Counted from the first letter of the stretch, positions 6,625 through 17,194 are shown. The stretch: 55,017 bases of DNA from Methanobacteriales archaeon HGW-Methanobacteriales-1 (GCA_002839705.1 PGYO01000013.1:1-55017); one strand, 5' to 3'. Notes: generated by a model from the sequence alone, not told the origin. Translations and numbers: made by a program.

Positions 6625-8216
6625 TCCATTCTACAAACCAACGTAGAAAATATAGGGCCCCTAATATCAATTTCTTTATTATTTCCCGTGATATAATTCA
6701 AGGCCACATTATCCAGCTGTAGATTTATATCGGAAAGTGATCGGGCAATGGTGCTCCTAATTTTAATTTCATCCATGCCACTAACCACCATTTCTTCTAC
6801 TTTGTAGGCGGCCTGAGCAGCAAGAGCTTCTAAATAACTGGTATTAATTGGTATTCCTTTATCAACGGCCTTTTTTATTAGAGGATCATCCAATTTTCCT
6901 TCTACCGGAACTCCTACAATGTTTCCTTGATAAATGTAAACCTGATTTTTAGCTGCTGGGCCCAAGAGTCGGGTGTCGGATTCTTCTTCCACGGCTTCTA
7001 AAATAATTTTTTTACCTAAAAATTCTCCAGAGAATATGGTAATCTCGCAGGGGGATTCTGCCGATGCATTTTCACTCCAAACAGAAATTATATTCTCCAT
7101 GAGGGCCTTACCCTCTTCAGTAACTGGATAATAATTTATACGCAGCATAGTGGCCAAATCACGATCACTGAGTTCCCATTTACCATATATTTGGGGATAA
7201 ACCATTTCCCTAATGTCATTTGCCTGATTCAGGACCATGGCCATTCTCTCAGCACCTACTCCCAGGTTCATGACTTCTTTATCAATGCCATATTTGGAAA
7301 GGGCAATAGGAGAATACAATCCGAAGGTGGCGATTTCTATCCATTCTTTTAACTTAGGATGGTATCCATAAACCTCAGTCTGGGTTTCAGGGATATAATA
7401 TTTGGATTTTTTCTCATCAGGAATGAATTTGAACTTGGAAAAACCAAAATACTCCAGTAAACTTTCAGAAATTGCCTTACCCATGTCCAGAGAAACTTCT
7501 TCATCCACTACCACACAAGAAGCAGAATGATAGGTCATCAAGTGGCTGGAATCTTCTCTTTGTTCCCTTCTAAAACATCTATCAATTGAAAACAGTTTTA
7601 AGGGTAGTTTAGAATGATTGTGGGCATTTTGTAATGATATAAACCATCCAGACGTCATATGGGATCGTAAGGTGGTTCTGCTGGATATGGGTTTTAATTC
7701 ATGTATTTCTGGAAATACCTTCTCCAGAACCCGCAGGCCAACATGGTCTTCCACTTCAAGGGATGCAGAAACATCGTGTACTAGATCGTCCCCTTCCACA
7801 TTTCCCTTTTTATAACCTCTAAAAACATCTTGAAGGCCTTTTAAATGGTCTTCATTAACTTCCACACCTAACTTTTCAATTTTTTCTATTTTATCGATTC
7901 CCAAGCCAATATCTGGTCTAGGAAGACCTGCCAAGTAGAAACAACGGTCAAGAACTGCAGGGGCTTCTGGTCCGAACTGCTTGTAAACATGATCTTCTTC
8001 CACAAAAAGAGGATTTATAGTTTCCTGAAAACCTAACTGCAGATAGGCTTGTCTTATCTGCCATATGGTGTCGTATAGAACGTGTGATTTCCCGGTAGTA
8101 AATCGTAACCGGGGGTGTTGCTGGTCATGGTGTGGGGTTTTTAATAATTTTCCACTTTCCATCCATGCCTTTTCAAAATCTTTCTTAGCCAGCTTTATAA
8201 TCTTTTTTTTGTCCAA
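6621..8216 (-). CDS. sepS: O-phosphoserine--tRNA(Cys) ligase
   Basis: A 531-residue class II synthetase that charges tRNA(Cys) with O-phosphoserine; SepCysS then converts it to Cys-tRNA, the route used by methanogens for both tRNA charging and cysteine supply. Visible family features: TLRSHMTSGW at about 182-191, the class II motif-2 region FSIDRCFRREQREDSSHL at 209-226, and motif 3 GVGAERMAMVL around 319-329. Length matches archaeal SepRS. I place the start at TTG 8216 because a GGGGG ribosome site lies six bases before it and there is no nearby upstream ATG; the N-terminus MDKKKIIKLAKKDFEKAW is family-like. It is convergent with the accessory array and divergent from tfrA. SepCysS is not in the window. 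Confidence 0.95.
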   Translation of the reverse strand: MDKKKIIKLAKKDFEKAWMESGKLLKTPHHDQQHPRLRFTTGKSHVLYDTIWQIRQAYLQLGFQETINPLFVEEDHVYKQFGPEAPAVLDRCFYLAGLPRPDIGLGIDKIEKIEKLGVEVNEDHLKGLQDVFRGYKKGNVEGDDLVHDVSASLEVEDHVGLRVLEKVFPEIHELKPISSRTTLRSHMTSGWFISLQNAHNHSKLPLKLFSIDRCFRREQREDSSHLMTYHSASCVVVDEEVSLDMGKAISESLLEYFGFSKFKFIPDEKKSKYYIPETQTEVYGYHPKLKEWIEIATFGLYSPIALSKYGIDKEVMNLGVGAERMAMVLNQANDIREMVYPQIYGKWELSDRDLATMLRINYYPVTEEGKALMENIISVWSENASAESPCEITIFSGEFLGKKIILEAVEEESDTRLLGPAAKNQVYIYQGNIVGVPVEGKLDDPLIKKAVDKGIPINTSYLEALAAQAAYKVEEMVVSGMDEIKIRSTIARSLSDINLQLDNVALNYITGNNKEIDIRGPIFSTLVCRMD

Positions 8217-8546
8217 ATTATGCCCCCAAATGATTTTTGAGTTATTGTGACCTACAAAACTTAAGAATTCCTATTGGATCACATTAATTATTTTTAAATT
8301 AAGTTAAATCTTTAATTTTAAAGTTATATTAGAACTGTTAATAAACTTGTATTTGATTTATATGGTTCACAGCTATATTAATTTTTTAAATTTTATCTAA
8401 TCGAATATTTTTATTGGTTAAATTTTAAATTTGGATTTATTCTAGTAACAATTATGTCATTAATTCCAAAACTTTTGTTTAATATAATTTTGATTTAGTG
8501 TTTTATTTCATAAAATTATAATAATCATAATAGTCAATGAAAAATC
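8217..8546. other. Divergent intergenic region sepS/tfrA, no gene seen
   Basis: 330 bases of very AT-rich sequence between two divergent genes. It should hold both promoters. I see several TATA-like stretches (for example TTTATATGG near 8358 and TTTTATTTCATAAAATTATAA around 8500) but cannot choose between them. tfrA has no clear ribosome site, so a short or absent leader is possible. No ORF or RNA-like structure stands out. Confidence 0.5.
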
Positions 8547-10199
8547 ATGGAAAGCGAATTTTATAAATGTGATGTGCTGATTATTGGCTCAGGAGGCGCT
8601 GGCTGCAGGGCAGCAATAGAAGTTTCTAATCACAATTTAAAACCTATAATTGTTTCTAAAGGACTATCATTTAAATCAGGATGTACAGGCATGGCTGAAG
8701 GTGGATATAATGCTGCTTTTGCCTATGTGGATTGTGACGACAATACGGAAATTCACTACGAAGACACCCTCAAAGGGGGAGGCTTCATTAATGACCCTGA
8801 ACTGGCCAGAATCTTGGTGGAAGAATCACCAGAACGGCTGGTGGATCTGGAAAATTATGGAGCCATGTTTGATCGCCAGAAATCTGGAGAACTTGATCAA
8901 AGGCCTTTTGGTGGCCAAACATTCAGAAGGACCTGTTTCCAAGGGGACCGGACCGGTCATGAAATGATCACTGCGCTTAAAGAAGAAGTAATTCGCCGGG
9001 AAATCACTGCTCTGGATGAGATAATGATCACGGCTCTTATTACTGATGAAGATCGGAAAAAAGTCCAGGGAGCAGTGGGCCTTTCCCTAAAAGATTCTAA
9101 AATCATCATCTTCCAGGCCAAATCCACCATACTGGCCACTGGTGGAGCGGGCCAAATTTATCCGGTCACATCAAACACGGTTCAAAAAGGTGGAGATGGT
9201 TTTGCTCTGGCCTGGAATGCCGGGGCCGACCTGATTGACATGGAACAAGTACAGTTCCACCCTACAGGGATGGTTTATCCTGATTCCAGGAAGGGAGTTC
9301 TGGTTACCGAGGCCGTAAGGGGAGAAGGTGGAATTCTCCTGGATAAAGATGGTAATCGATTCATGGGTAAATATGATCCTCGTATGGAACTGGCCACGCG
9401 TGATGTGGTGGCCCGGGCCATTTACAATGAAATTCGAGAAGGAAGAGGTACTGAAAATGGTGGTGTTTTCCTGGATGTCACTCACCTTGATCCTGAACTT
9501 ATAGAAGAAAAGCTGGAGACTATGATTCTACAATTCCAGGATGTGGGAGTCAATATTCGAAAAGAACCAATGGAAGTAGCTCCTACGGCCCATCACTTCA
9601 TGGGTGGGGTGAAAATTGATGAAAATGGCCACAGTAATGTGGAAAATCTGTTTGCCGCTGGTGAAGTCACTGGGGGAGTTCACGGTGCCAATCGTCTAGG
9701 TGGAAATGCACTGGCTGATACTCAAGTATTTGGGGAAAGGGCTGGTAAAGCAGCCGCTGAAAATGCATTAAAATCTGATGATGAACTGAATCAGGCCTTT
9801 GTAGAAAAGGAAAAAAAGAGAATTGAAGGTAAAATTCAGGAAGGGGATATTCCACCTCAACAGCTTAAAAAGGAACTACAAGAAATAATGTGGGATAATG
9901 TGGCTATTATACGCAGTGAACAAGGTTTAAGGATAGCTTTGAGAACTATAAGTCAACTAGAAGGACAACTAAGTAGAATGAATGTTCCGGAAGAATCTAA
10001 GTTTAATCGCTATCTGCAGGAAGCCTTGGAAGTTGAGAATATGATTGAAACGGCTAAAATGGTTATTACTGCTGCTGTTTTGAGACAGGAAAGTAGGGGT
10101 GCCCATTACCGTGAGGATTTCCCTGAAACCCGGGATGACTGGAAAAAGAGCATAGTTTTAAATAGAAATGGGAAGATTGGCCTGATTAGTCGGGCATGA
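8547..10199 (+). CDS. tfrA: Thiol:fumarate reductase (CoM/CoB) subunit A, flavoprotein
   Basis: A 550-residue FAD-dependent subunit of the succinate dehydrogenase/fumarate reductase flavoprotein family. The N-terminus has the dinucleotide-binding fold (DVLIIGSGGAGCRAAIE, about 9-25); QFHPTGM lies around 236-242, and the FAD-binding block HHFMGG...NLFAAGEVTGGVHGANRLGGNAL at about 349-390. In Methanobacteriales TfrA partners with TfrB to reduce fumarate with CoM-SH and CoB-SH as electron donors, giving succinate and heterodisulfide; this feeds the reductive partial TCA pathway in the cytoplasm. The lack of a membrane anchor fits TfrA. tfrB is not adjacent; the next gene is a convergent HAD phosphatase. 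An L-aspartate oxidase or generic SdhA is the alternative, but length and sequence favour TfrA. Confidence 0.88.
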   Translation: MESEFYKCDVLIIGSGGAGCRAAIEVSNHNLKPIIVSKGLSFKSGCTGMAEGGYNAAFAYVDCDDNTEIHYEDTLKGGGFINDPELARILVEESPERLVDLENYGAMFDRQKSGELDQRPFGGQTFRRTCFQGDRTGHEMITALKEEVIRREITALDEIMITALITDEDRKKVQGAVGLSLKDSKIIIFQAKSTILATGGAGQIYPVTSNTVQKGGDGFALAWNAGADLIDMEQVQFHPTGMVYPDSRKGVLVTEAVRGEGGILLDKDGNRFMGKYDPRMELATRDVVARAIYNEIREGRGTENGGVFLDVTHLDPELIEEKLETMILQFQDVGVNIRKEPMEVAPTAHHFMGGVKIDENGHSNVENLFAAGEVTGGVHGANRLGGNALADTQVFGERAGKAAAENALKSDDELNQAFVEKEKKRIEGKIQEGDIPPQQLKKELQEIMWDNVAIIRSEQGLRIALRTISQLEGQLSRMNVPEESKFNRYLQEALEVENMIETAKMVITAAVLRQESRGAHYREDFPETRDDWKKSIVLNRNGKIGLISRA

Positions 10200-10202
10200 A
10201 TT

Positions 10203-10226
10203 TCATTCTTTCATTCTTTCATTTTT
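10203..10226 (+). repeat. Short tandem TTCATTCT repeat after tfrA
   Basis: TTCATTCT-type units repeat about three times immediately after the tfrA stop and run into a T-rich tract. It may act as a T-tract transcription terminator between the convergent tfrA and HAD genes. Confidence 0.5.
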
Positions 10227-10243
10227 ATAAATTTTAAAACAAT

Positions 10244-10924
10244 TCATAATACTATTTTTAAAAACTCATTTTTGCTTTTCAAATCATCTAAAACAAAATG
10301 GGCCCCACTATTTAGCAATTCATCCTTTGAATACTCACCACTGGCCACTCCAATGGTCAAAATTCCGGCTTTCAAACCAGCGGCCACATCCAGAGGTGTA
10401 TCACCCACCACAAAAACATTATTTTTATTTCTCACAAACCCAAAATTATTTTCCGCCCTTTGAATGGCCTTTAAGACCAGATTTGGTCGGTAATAACTAT
10501 CACTTCCAAATCCTCCTAATTTAAAATAGTGGCCTAGGTCCACGTGGTTGAGTTTGGAATAGGCAATAGTTTCTATATTTCCTGTTAAAAGACCTAGTAA
10601 CACTTTTCGATTTTCAAGCGCTTTTAGTAGTGCCTGACCCCCATCCATTACTTTAATTTTATCATACTTCACATTAGCAACAAAATATTTGGATAGGTAA
10701 TTAAGGAAATCATTGTTGCGCGGACAGATATCATTTTCCCTGAGGCCTTCTGCAAGTAAAACCTCATGCATTATTTGGGGATCTGTCTTTCCATGGTAGT
10801 TGATTACTTCCACTGAAGTATCTACTCCATAAACTTTCTTAAAAGCATATATAAATGCCTGATGATGACACTCGGAACGGTCAATCAAGGTTTTATCAAT
10901 GTCAAAAAGTACTAAGTGGTCCAT
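10244..10924 (-). CDS. HAD-superfamily phosphatase (phosphoglycolate phosphatase-like)
   Basis: A 226-residue soluble HAD hydrolase. Motif I is FDIDKTLID at residues 6-14 (nucleophile D8, acid D10), motif II is LLTGNIE, and motif IV is VGDTPLDVAAGLKAG, a pattern typical of PGP/Gph-like subfamily I enzymes with a helical cap. The likely substrate is a small phosphorylated metabolite such as phosphoglycolate, but specificity cannot be read from sequence. ATG 10924 has an AGGA ribosome site eight bases upstream. It is 66 bases downstream of the deaminase gene on the same strand, so co-transcription is possible, which could hint at nucleotide or sugar-phosphate salvage. Confidence 0.85.
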   Translation of the reverse strand: MDHLVLFDIDKTLIDRSECHHQAFIYAFKKVYGVDTSVEVINYHGKTDPQIMHEVLLAEGLRENDICPRNNDFLNYLSKYFVANVKYDKIKVMDGGQALLKALENRKVLLGLLTGNIETIAYSKLNHVDLGHYFKLGGFGSDSYYRPNLVLKAIQRAENNFGFVRNKNNVFVVGDTPLDVAAGLKAGILTIGVASGEYSKDELLNSGAHFVLDDLKSKNEFLKIVL

Positions 10925-10990
10925 ATGATGTCCTAATTTTACAGGTCTGGGGATTTCATAATAAATATTAAAAATAAAAGAATTAAAATA

Positions 10991-12283
10991 TTAATTTTTA
11001 GAAAGCATCTCTTCAGCAGCATTCTGGGCCATTTCAATTATTTGTGCTTCAGGAATGCTTAAAACTTCTCTATTTTCCATTAAGATATTTCCATTACAGA
11101 TGGTTGTATTTACATCACTGCCGCGAGCGGAATAAACCAGATGGGATAAGGGATGTCTAAATGGTGTTAAATGAGGGGCTTTAGTATCTAAGAGAATCAT
11201 ATCTGCCTTTTTACCCACTGAAATAGTTCCAATATTATTTTTCATTCCCAGAGCATCGGCCCCATTAATAGTGGCCATTTCAAAGGTTTGCTGGGCAGTT
11301 AAATAAGTAGGATTCATATTATGGATTTTCTGCAACAAGGCCGCCAGCTTCATCTCTTCTAACATATCTAAATTGTTATTGGAAGCGGCCCCATCGGTCC
11401 CCAGGGATACACAGATTCCTTTTTTAAGCATATCCTGCACAGGTGAAACTCCGGAAGCTAATTTCATATTACTAGCTGGATTGTGAGATAATTTAACTCC
11501 CCTTTTTTTTATAATTTCTATTTCTGCTGGAGAAAGGTGCACAGCATGAGCGGCCAGAACATCCTCTCCCAAAAGGCCAATTTCATCTAAATATTCAAAT
11601 GGTCGTTTTCCATGGGTTTCCATTACTTGTTGAACTTCATATTCTGTTTCAGCTACATGTATGTGTATATGATTACCATATTTATTGGCTTCTTTTCTTA
11701 CTCCTTCTAAAAGTTCTTTAGAACAAGTGTATGGTGAATGAGGCCCAAATGCCACAGTTATTCTTCCCTCAGCAGTGTCATGACATTTTTCAATGAGGCG
11801 CTTGCTTTCCTTAAATTCAGCCTTTCTTTTTTCACCGTCACCTAAATCAATCATTCCGTGACTTAAAACACCTCTTAGTCCTGATTCGTCTACGGCCCGG
11901 GCCACGTTATCCATGAAAAAGTACATGTCATTAAAAGTAGTAGTTCCCGATTTTATCATTTCCACACAAGCCAGAAGAGCCCCCGCATAACAGTAATCTC
12001 CATTTAAATGAGATTCCATAGGCCATATATGTTCATTTAACCAGATATCCAGTGGTAAATCATCGGCCAAACCCCTAAGCAAAGTCATGGAGAGATGGGT
12101 ATGGGTGTTGACCATTCCCGGCATTAAAATCTTATTTTCAGCATTTATAACTTTATCTGCACTGTTAAAATCAATTTTATTGTCAATTTCAATAATTTTA
12201 TCATTTTCTATCAATAAGGATGCTTTATTATACTTTCCACCCAATATTTGGGCGTTTTTGATTAAAATAGTTCTGGTTTCCAT
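10991..12283 (-). CDS. dadD: 5'-deoxyadenosine / SAH / MTA deaminase (amidohydrolase)
   Basis: A 430-residue metal-dependent amidohydrolase. Metal and substrate motifs are present: NTHTHLSMTLLRG near 57-69, HIHVAETEYE around 207, HAVHLS near 250, and GTDGAASNNNLDMLEE around 300. Family members deaminate adenosyl compounds; in methanogens the enzyme studied (DadD) prefers 5'-deoxyadenosine, the by-product of radical SAM enzymes, and also acts on S-adenosylhomocysteine and methylthioadenosine. Methanogens are rich in radical SAM proteins, so this salvage role is plausible here. ATG 12283 has a GAGGCGGC ribosome site. The exact substrate is inferred, not shown. Confidence 0.85.
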   Translation of the reverse strand: METRTILIKNAQILGGKYNKASLLIENDKIIEIDNKIDFNSADKVINAENKILMPGMVNTHTHLSMTLLRGLADDLPLDIWLNEHIWPMESHLNGDYCYAGALLACVEMIKSGTTTFNDMYFFMDNVARAVDESGLRGVLSHGMIDLGDGEKRKAEFKESKRLIEKCHDTAEGRITVAFGPHSPYTCSKELLEGVRKEANKYGNHIHIHVAETEYEVQQVMETHGKRPFEYLDEIGLLGEDVLAAHAVHLSPAEIEIIKKRGVKLSHNPASNMKLASGVSPVQDMLKKGICVSLGTDGAASNNNLDMLEEMKLAALLQKIHNMNPTYLTAQQTFEMATINGADALGMKNNIGTISVGKKADMILLDTKAPHLTPFRHPLSHLVYSARGSDVNTTICNGNILMENREVLSIPEAQIIEMAQNAAEEMLSKN

Positions 12284-12490
12284 TAATGCCGCCTCTAAAA
12301 ATTATTAAAAACTTTTCATTAAAAACTTTTTAGTATATTTCTTATTTGATATCTGTTAATATTTTATTAAATAGATTATAATGGATTAATTTATGATTAA
12401 AATATGTTTAATAGCTATATTATTTAATATGATTCTAATAGAAGTTATAATTCTTTTTAATAATCTAAATGAGCTTTTTATCTTATAACA

Positions 12491-15400
12491 TTAAATTCTC
12501 TGTTTATATATAAGTTCCTCAAAAACTATTCTAAATTCTGCACCATTATCATTTTTAACTTCTAATACTCCATCGATTTGATCAACTAAGTTCTTTACTA
12601 AATATAACCCTAAGGTTTGGGAGCTTTTCAAGTCAAAATCTTCAGGAAAACCGATTCCATTATCTTTAACTATTAATTCATACTTGCCATTCAGCTTATG
12701 GAATAATATTTTGATTTCTCCGGCACCTGATGGGAAAGCGTGTTTTAAACTATTTGAAACCAGTTCATTTACTATTAAACAACAGGGGACGGATGTTTCA
12801 ATATTTAAGTAACCATCTTCTAAATCTGTCCATAAAGTTATTCTGTGACTGCTAGCAGAGTACTGTTCAAATAGATAATGGGTCAGTTTTTGTATATATA
12901 TCTTTAAATCCACTTTTGAAAGCTTTTCAGATTGATATAACAATTCATGGACAATAGACATGGTTTTTATTCTGTTCTGACTATCTTCAATAAGTTCCAG
13001 TGGATCTATATCTGAATCCCAGTATTTTTGTAGATTAAGAAGGCTGGAAATTATCTGCATATTATTTTTAACCCGGTGGTGAATTTCCCTTAAAAGAGTA
13101 TCTTTTTCTTCTAAACTGTCTCTTATTTCTTTGTCAGCCTCTTTACTATGAATGGCTAGGGCATAGAATTCACCAATTCTATTTATGGCATCTAAATCTT
13201 TTTGAGAATAATTTCGAGGAGAATTAGCCAGTGCAATTTGCCCTACTAATCTTTTTCCTGAGAAGATAGGTACTGATAAAAAATTTTCTAAATTAATATG
13301 TCCTTCAGGAGTTCCAGTTGTTGCTTCATGGGCTTGGGGTGAATTGGTAAAGAAAGCTTTTCCACTATTTAATGAATAACCCCAAAGTCCATTATATTTG
13401 CCATCTGATCCTTTTTTAAATTCAACCTTTTCTTCTTCTATCATTACTTTGCAGTTAGGCATCATTCTGGTTAAAGTATGGATTATGTTATATCCTGTTT
13501 TTGGATCTATGGAAGAAACATAGCCCTGTTCGCTTTTTGTTAATTCTTTTGATTCTTTTAAAATTACGGATGCAACATGGTCTATGTTTGAATCAGGTGA
13601 AATAATCGGAGCATATATTCTTGCCAGAGATTGATTAACTTTCAGTTCTTTTTTAAGGTCAATACGCGATCTTTTCTTTTCAGTTATATCTAGTACAGAT
13701 ACTAAACTCTTTTTAGTATCAGGAATCATAGCTACACTCATATAGGCATCTTTAATAGTACCTTTCCGATCTATTAATCGGGTTTCATAGTTTTTAGGTG
13801 CTTTTTCTGGATCTAATCTGCGCAGCCTATGGTAGTTTTCCATCCGTTCTAACTGATCATCCACGAAGAATTCAGTCCAAGTCATTTTATTTTCTATTTC
13901 TTCTTTAGAATAACCGGTAAGTTCACAAAATTCTTCATTCACCAAGGATAAAATCATATTTTTTTCACTGATGGCGATGGCTGTGCCAGTATTTTCAAAA
14001 ATAGCTTTGTACTGTGTTTCTGAAATTTTTAAAGCTTCTTCAAATTTTTGACGATCTACACCTTTCCAAACAGTATCCATAAGTAATTCTAACTGAAGTA
14101 AATCTGTTTCGGTGTAATTTCTTTCTTTATTGGCCACACCCACCACGGCCACAATCTTGTTTCTACTAAAAACGGGTAGGGTCATGTATTTATATATTGG
14201 GATGTGGTCTTCAGGATAACCATTTTTAAGAGGGTTAGGTGCCTGGAAATCATTGATAATAAATGACTTTCTTTGGCGAACAGCTTCTCCCCAAATGCCT
14301 GTTTTTTCCAGTTCATAGACTTCTGGGATTTTTTTAACTGAACATTCTTCCATAACTCCTTCGGACCATGTATTCAGAATGAATTCTTTTTTATCTGGAT
14401 AATAATGGTAAATATAACCTATTTTACTTTTAGTAAGTTCAATAGCCTCTTTAAGAGTATAATCTAATAGATCTTGCACTGATTCTGGATTATACTGTAA
14501 TATTCTAACTAAACTTTTTAATCTCTCCTGATTGAGATTAATTTCTTCTTCTGCTTGCATCTGCTTAGTTAAATCTTCGTAAACAGCTACTACTTCTCCA
14601 GAAATCAACTTATAGATATAATTTTCACGCCAACCAGAGACTCTTTCATCTTCATAAAATGAAACTGGGAATTTTTCTGGTGTTCCGGTTTTCCAAACTC
14701 TTTTTAAAGCAGTTAAAATTCCAAAATCTTCAACACCAGGGAAAACATCAGTAATATTTTTACCAATTATTTCCTTTCGATCCACTTTTTCGATCCTAGC
14801 ACCAGCGTGATTGAAATCTTTAATTATAAAGTTTTTCCCATCATCTATTGCTTCATAAACTGCCACAGCATTGTTTATATTTTCAAATATGCCTCTATAA
14901 GCTTCTTGAGAAGTCCTTAGTCTCTTTTCCACATCTTTTAAATCAGTAACATCGCTAATAACCCCTACTAGATATTTTTCTCCAGTTTCATCAGTATAAA
15001 CTGCTTTTTTGGTTATTATATTCCGTATATCTCCTTTGGAAGTTGTTATTTCTTCTTCATTCACATTTTCCTGCGCATTGGCAAATGCTTCTTCATCTTT
15101 TTGCCAGAAAATATCTGCTTCGTTTTTAGGGAAGAAATCATAATCTGATTTTCCAATTAATTCTTCTTGAGAATAACCTATAAATTCGCTGAAAGCTTTA
15201 TTTATAAGAATCCATTTATGATTTTTATCTTTAACAAAGATAGGATCTGCTATTGAATTTAGAATATTATCTAAATAATTTTTTGATTCCAAAAGCTCTT
15301 CTTGAGCCTTTTTTTGGTCACTTACATCGTATATTAATCCTTCTAATGCCAATAATTCTCCTGTGCTGGAAAAAATACCTTTTCCATTTTCTAAAACATA

Positions 15401-17194
15401 TTTAATAGTGGAATCTGCAGTAACTATTCTATAAAATATCTTGAAATCTTTTTTTTCTGCTAATACTGTTTGTATTTCTTCCCAGACTTTTGCACGCTCA
15501 TCTGGATGTATCAAAGAGGCATAGGAAAGTTTTCTGTTTTCAATTAAATCTTCAGGAGCATATCCTGTGAGTTCGCTACATCCTTTGCTCACAAATTCCA
15601 TAGTCCAGTGCAGATCGTTTTTGCACCGGTAGGCCATACCTGGTAGATTGCCCATTAATGTTTCTAATGTTCTCTGACTTTCGCTTAGATTTTTTTCTAG
15701 TTCTTTTTGTTCACTTATGTCCAGATTAATTCCAATTATTCTAGTAGCAATACCATCTTCGTCAAATTCGTTTCCCTTAGCCAAACCTAAAATCCATTTC
15801 TCTGTATGGTCTTTACAGATTACTCTATATTCTATTTTAAACTGTTCTAGTTTATCTTTAAATTGTTGATTGAGGCTTGAAAGTGTATTTTCACGGTCAT
15901 CTGGATGAATAATTTTGGTCCATGCTTCATAATTGGCTGGGAATTCTCCTAGTTCATAGCCAAACATTTGATAGTATTCTGGTGAAAAATAGGCTTCGCC
16001 AGTGGTAATATTCCAGTCAAATAATGCGGCATTAGCACCTTTCATGGCCAGATTTAAACGTTCTTCATTCAGTGATAATTTTTCCTGAATTTTCTTTAAA
16101 TCGGTTATGTCTATGGCTGATGCTATCCATTCCTCCTTTCCAGCCAGAGGTGCTACTGAAACATACATATTCAGTGGAGAGCCATCTTTTTTTATAAAAC
16201 AAGATTCGTATTTGGAGGGGACTATGGAATCTCCTGATTCTCTTTTTTGGTGGTATTTAGTCATCAAATCAAGGTAATCTGGATGTACAAGTTCTATCCA
16301 ATTTACCTTTCCTTCAACTTCTTCTTTGGAGTATCCAGATATACTTTCCCATTCTGAATTAACCATTAATATTAATCCAGCATTATCAAAAATTACACTT
16401 GCAGAGCCTTCAGTGTTAAAAATAGTCCGGTATCTCTTTTCGGATTCGATAATTTTCTGTTCTGATATTTTTTTATCAGTTATATCCCTACTAAAAACGG
16501 CTAATTTTTTAACAGATCCTTCTTCAATTATAGGACTGATTTGATGGTGAAATATGATTCCATCTCGCTCATCTTCAAATTCAACTGGTTTTTTTGTTTT
16601 AATAGATTTTTTAAAATGTTTCCAGCGTGATTTTGCAAGTTTAGGATTTATAAATTCTTTAAAATGAGAACCAATAAGTTGTTTTTTATCAAATCCTAAT
16701 CTAAGGGCAGCAGCTTCATTTATATCTAAAATAATCCCTTTATTATTTGTTAAAAAGACAGAATCCTTGGAAGAATTTAGTAATGCTTTAGAAATTGCAT
16801 AGCTTTCTTTCAATTTTTTATCATTTTTGCTTTTATAAATTGCAAGCTCAAGAGCATATTTAAGCTCATTAGGATCATAAGGTTTAATTAAATAACCATA
16901 AGGCTGAGTAAATTTGGCTTTTTTAACTGTAGATTCATCAGAGTGTGCAGTCAGATATACTATGGGTATATGTAATTTTATTATCTCTGAAGCGGCGTCT
17001 ATACCATCCATATCTCCTTTTAAACTAATATCCATTAAAACAAGATCGGGCATTATCTCTGAAGCCTTATCTATTGCTTCCTGGCCTCGTGATGCTACAT
17101 AAGGAACTTCATAACCTAATAATTCCAATCTCTTTTGGATATCTAGGGATTCTATAGCATCGTCTTCTACGATTAATATTTTAAATGGGCTCAT
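12491..17194 (-). CDS. Giant sensor histidine kinase: REC, seven PAS, two GAF, HisKA_2, HATPase
   Basis: A 1567-residue soluble signalling protein with no membrane segment. Order: N-terminal receiver (acceptor D55, T82, K104); six PAS/PAC repeats to about residue 890; a GAF domain; a seventh PAS; a second GAF; a HisKA_2 dimerisation segment with the EIHHRVKNN signature (His near 1370); and a HATPase_c domain with NELVSNSLKHAF and DNGIGFP. HisKA_2/HWE-like kinases with many PAS domains are common in Methanobacteriales and probably sense redox state or small ligands in the cytoplasm. The receiver at the N-terminus suggests it takes phosphate from, or is tuned by, another kinase. ATG 17194 has a GAGGT ribosome site. 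No response-regulator gene is adjacent, so the output is unknown. Confidence 0.9.
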   Translation of the reverse strand: MSPFKILIVEDDAIESLDIQKRLELLGYEVPYVASRGQEAIDKASEIMPDLVLMDISLKGDMDGIDAASEIIKLHIPIVYLTAHSDESTVKKAKFTQPYGYLIKPYDPNELKYALELAIYKSKNDKKLKESYAISKALLNSSKDSVFLTNNKGIILDINEAAALRLGFDKKQLIGSHFKEFINPKLAKSRWKHFKKSIKTKKPVEFEDERDGIIFHHQISPIIEEGSVKKLAVFSRDITDKKISEQKIIESEKRYRTIFNTEGSASVIFDNAGLILMVNSEWESISGYSKEEVEGKVNWIELVHPDYLDLMTKYHQKRESGDSIVPSKYESCFIKKDGSPLNMYVSVAPLAGKEEWIASAIDITDLKKIQEKLSLNEERLNLAMKGANAALFDWNITTGEAYFSPEYYQMFGYELGEFPANYEAWTKIIHPDDRENTLSSLNQQFKDKLEQFKIEYRVICKDHTEKWILGLAKGNEFDEDGIATRIIGINLDISEQKELEKNLSESQRTLETLMGNLPGMAYRCKNDLHWTMEFVSKGCSELTGYAPEDLIENRKLSYASLIHPDERAKVWEEIQTVLAEKKDFKIFYRIVTADSTIKYVLENGKGIFSSTGELLALEGLIYDVSDQKKAQEELLESKNYLDNILNSIADPIFVKDKNHKWILINKAFSEFIGYSQEELIGKSDYDFFPKNEADIFWQKDEEAFANAQENVNEEEITTSKGDIRNIITKKAVYTDETGEKYLVGVISDVTDLKDVEKRLRTSQEAYRGIFENINNAVAVYEAIDDGKNFIIKDFNHAGARIEKVDRKEIIGKNITDVFPGVEDFGILTALKRVWKTGTPEKFPVSFYEDERVSGWRENYIYKLISGEVVAVYEDLTKQMQAEEEINLNQERLKSLVRILQYNPESVQDLLDYTLKEAIELTKSKIGYIYHYYPDKKEFILNTWSEGVMEECSVKKIPEVYELEKTGIWGEAVRQRKSFIINDFQAPNPLKNGYPEDHIPIYKYMTLPVFSRNKIVAVVGVANKERNYTETDLLQLELLMDTVWKGVDRQKFEEALKISETQYKAIFENTGTAIAISEKNMILSLVNEEFCELTGYSKEEIENKMTWTEFFVDDQLERMENYHRLRRLDPEKAPKNYETRLIDRKGTIKDAYMSVAMIPDTKKSLVSVLDITEKKRSRIDLKKELKVNQSLARIYAPIISPDSNIDHVASVILKESKELTKSEQGYVSSIDPKTGYNIIHTLTRMMPNCKVMIEEEKVEFKKGSDGKYNGLWGYSLNSGKAFFTNSPQAHEATTGTPEGHINLENFLSVPIFSGKRLVGQIALANSPRNYSQKDLDAINRIGEFYALAIHSKEADKEIRDSLEEKDTLLREIHHRVKNNMQIISSLLNLQKYWDSDIDPLELIEDSQNRIKTMSIVHELLYQSEKLSKVDLKIYIQKLTHYLFEQYSASSHRITLWTDLEDGYLNIETSVPCCLIVNELVSNSLKHAFPSGAGEIKILFHKLNGKYELIVKDNGIGFPEDFDLKSSQTLGLYLVKNLVDQIDGVLEVKNDNGAEFRIVFEELIYKQRI

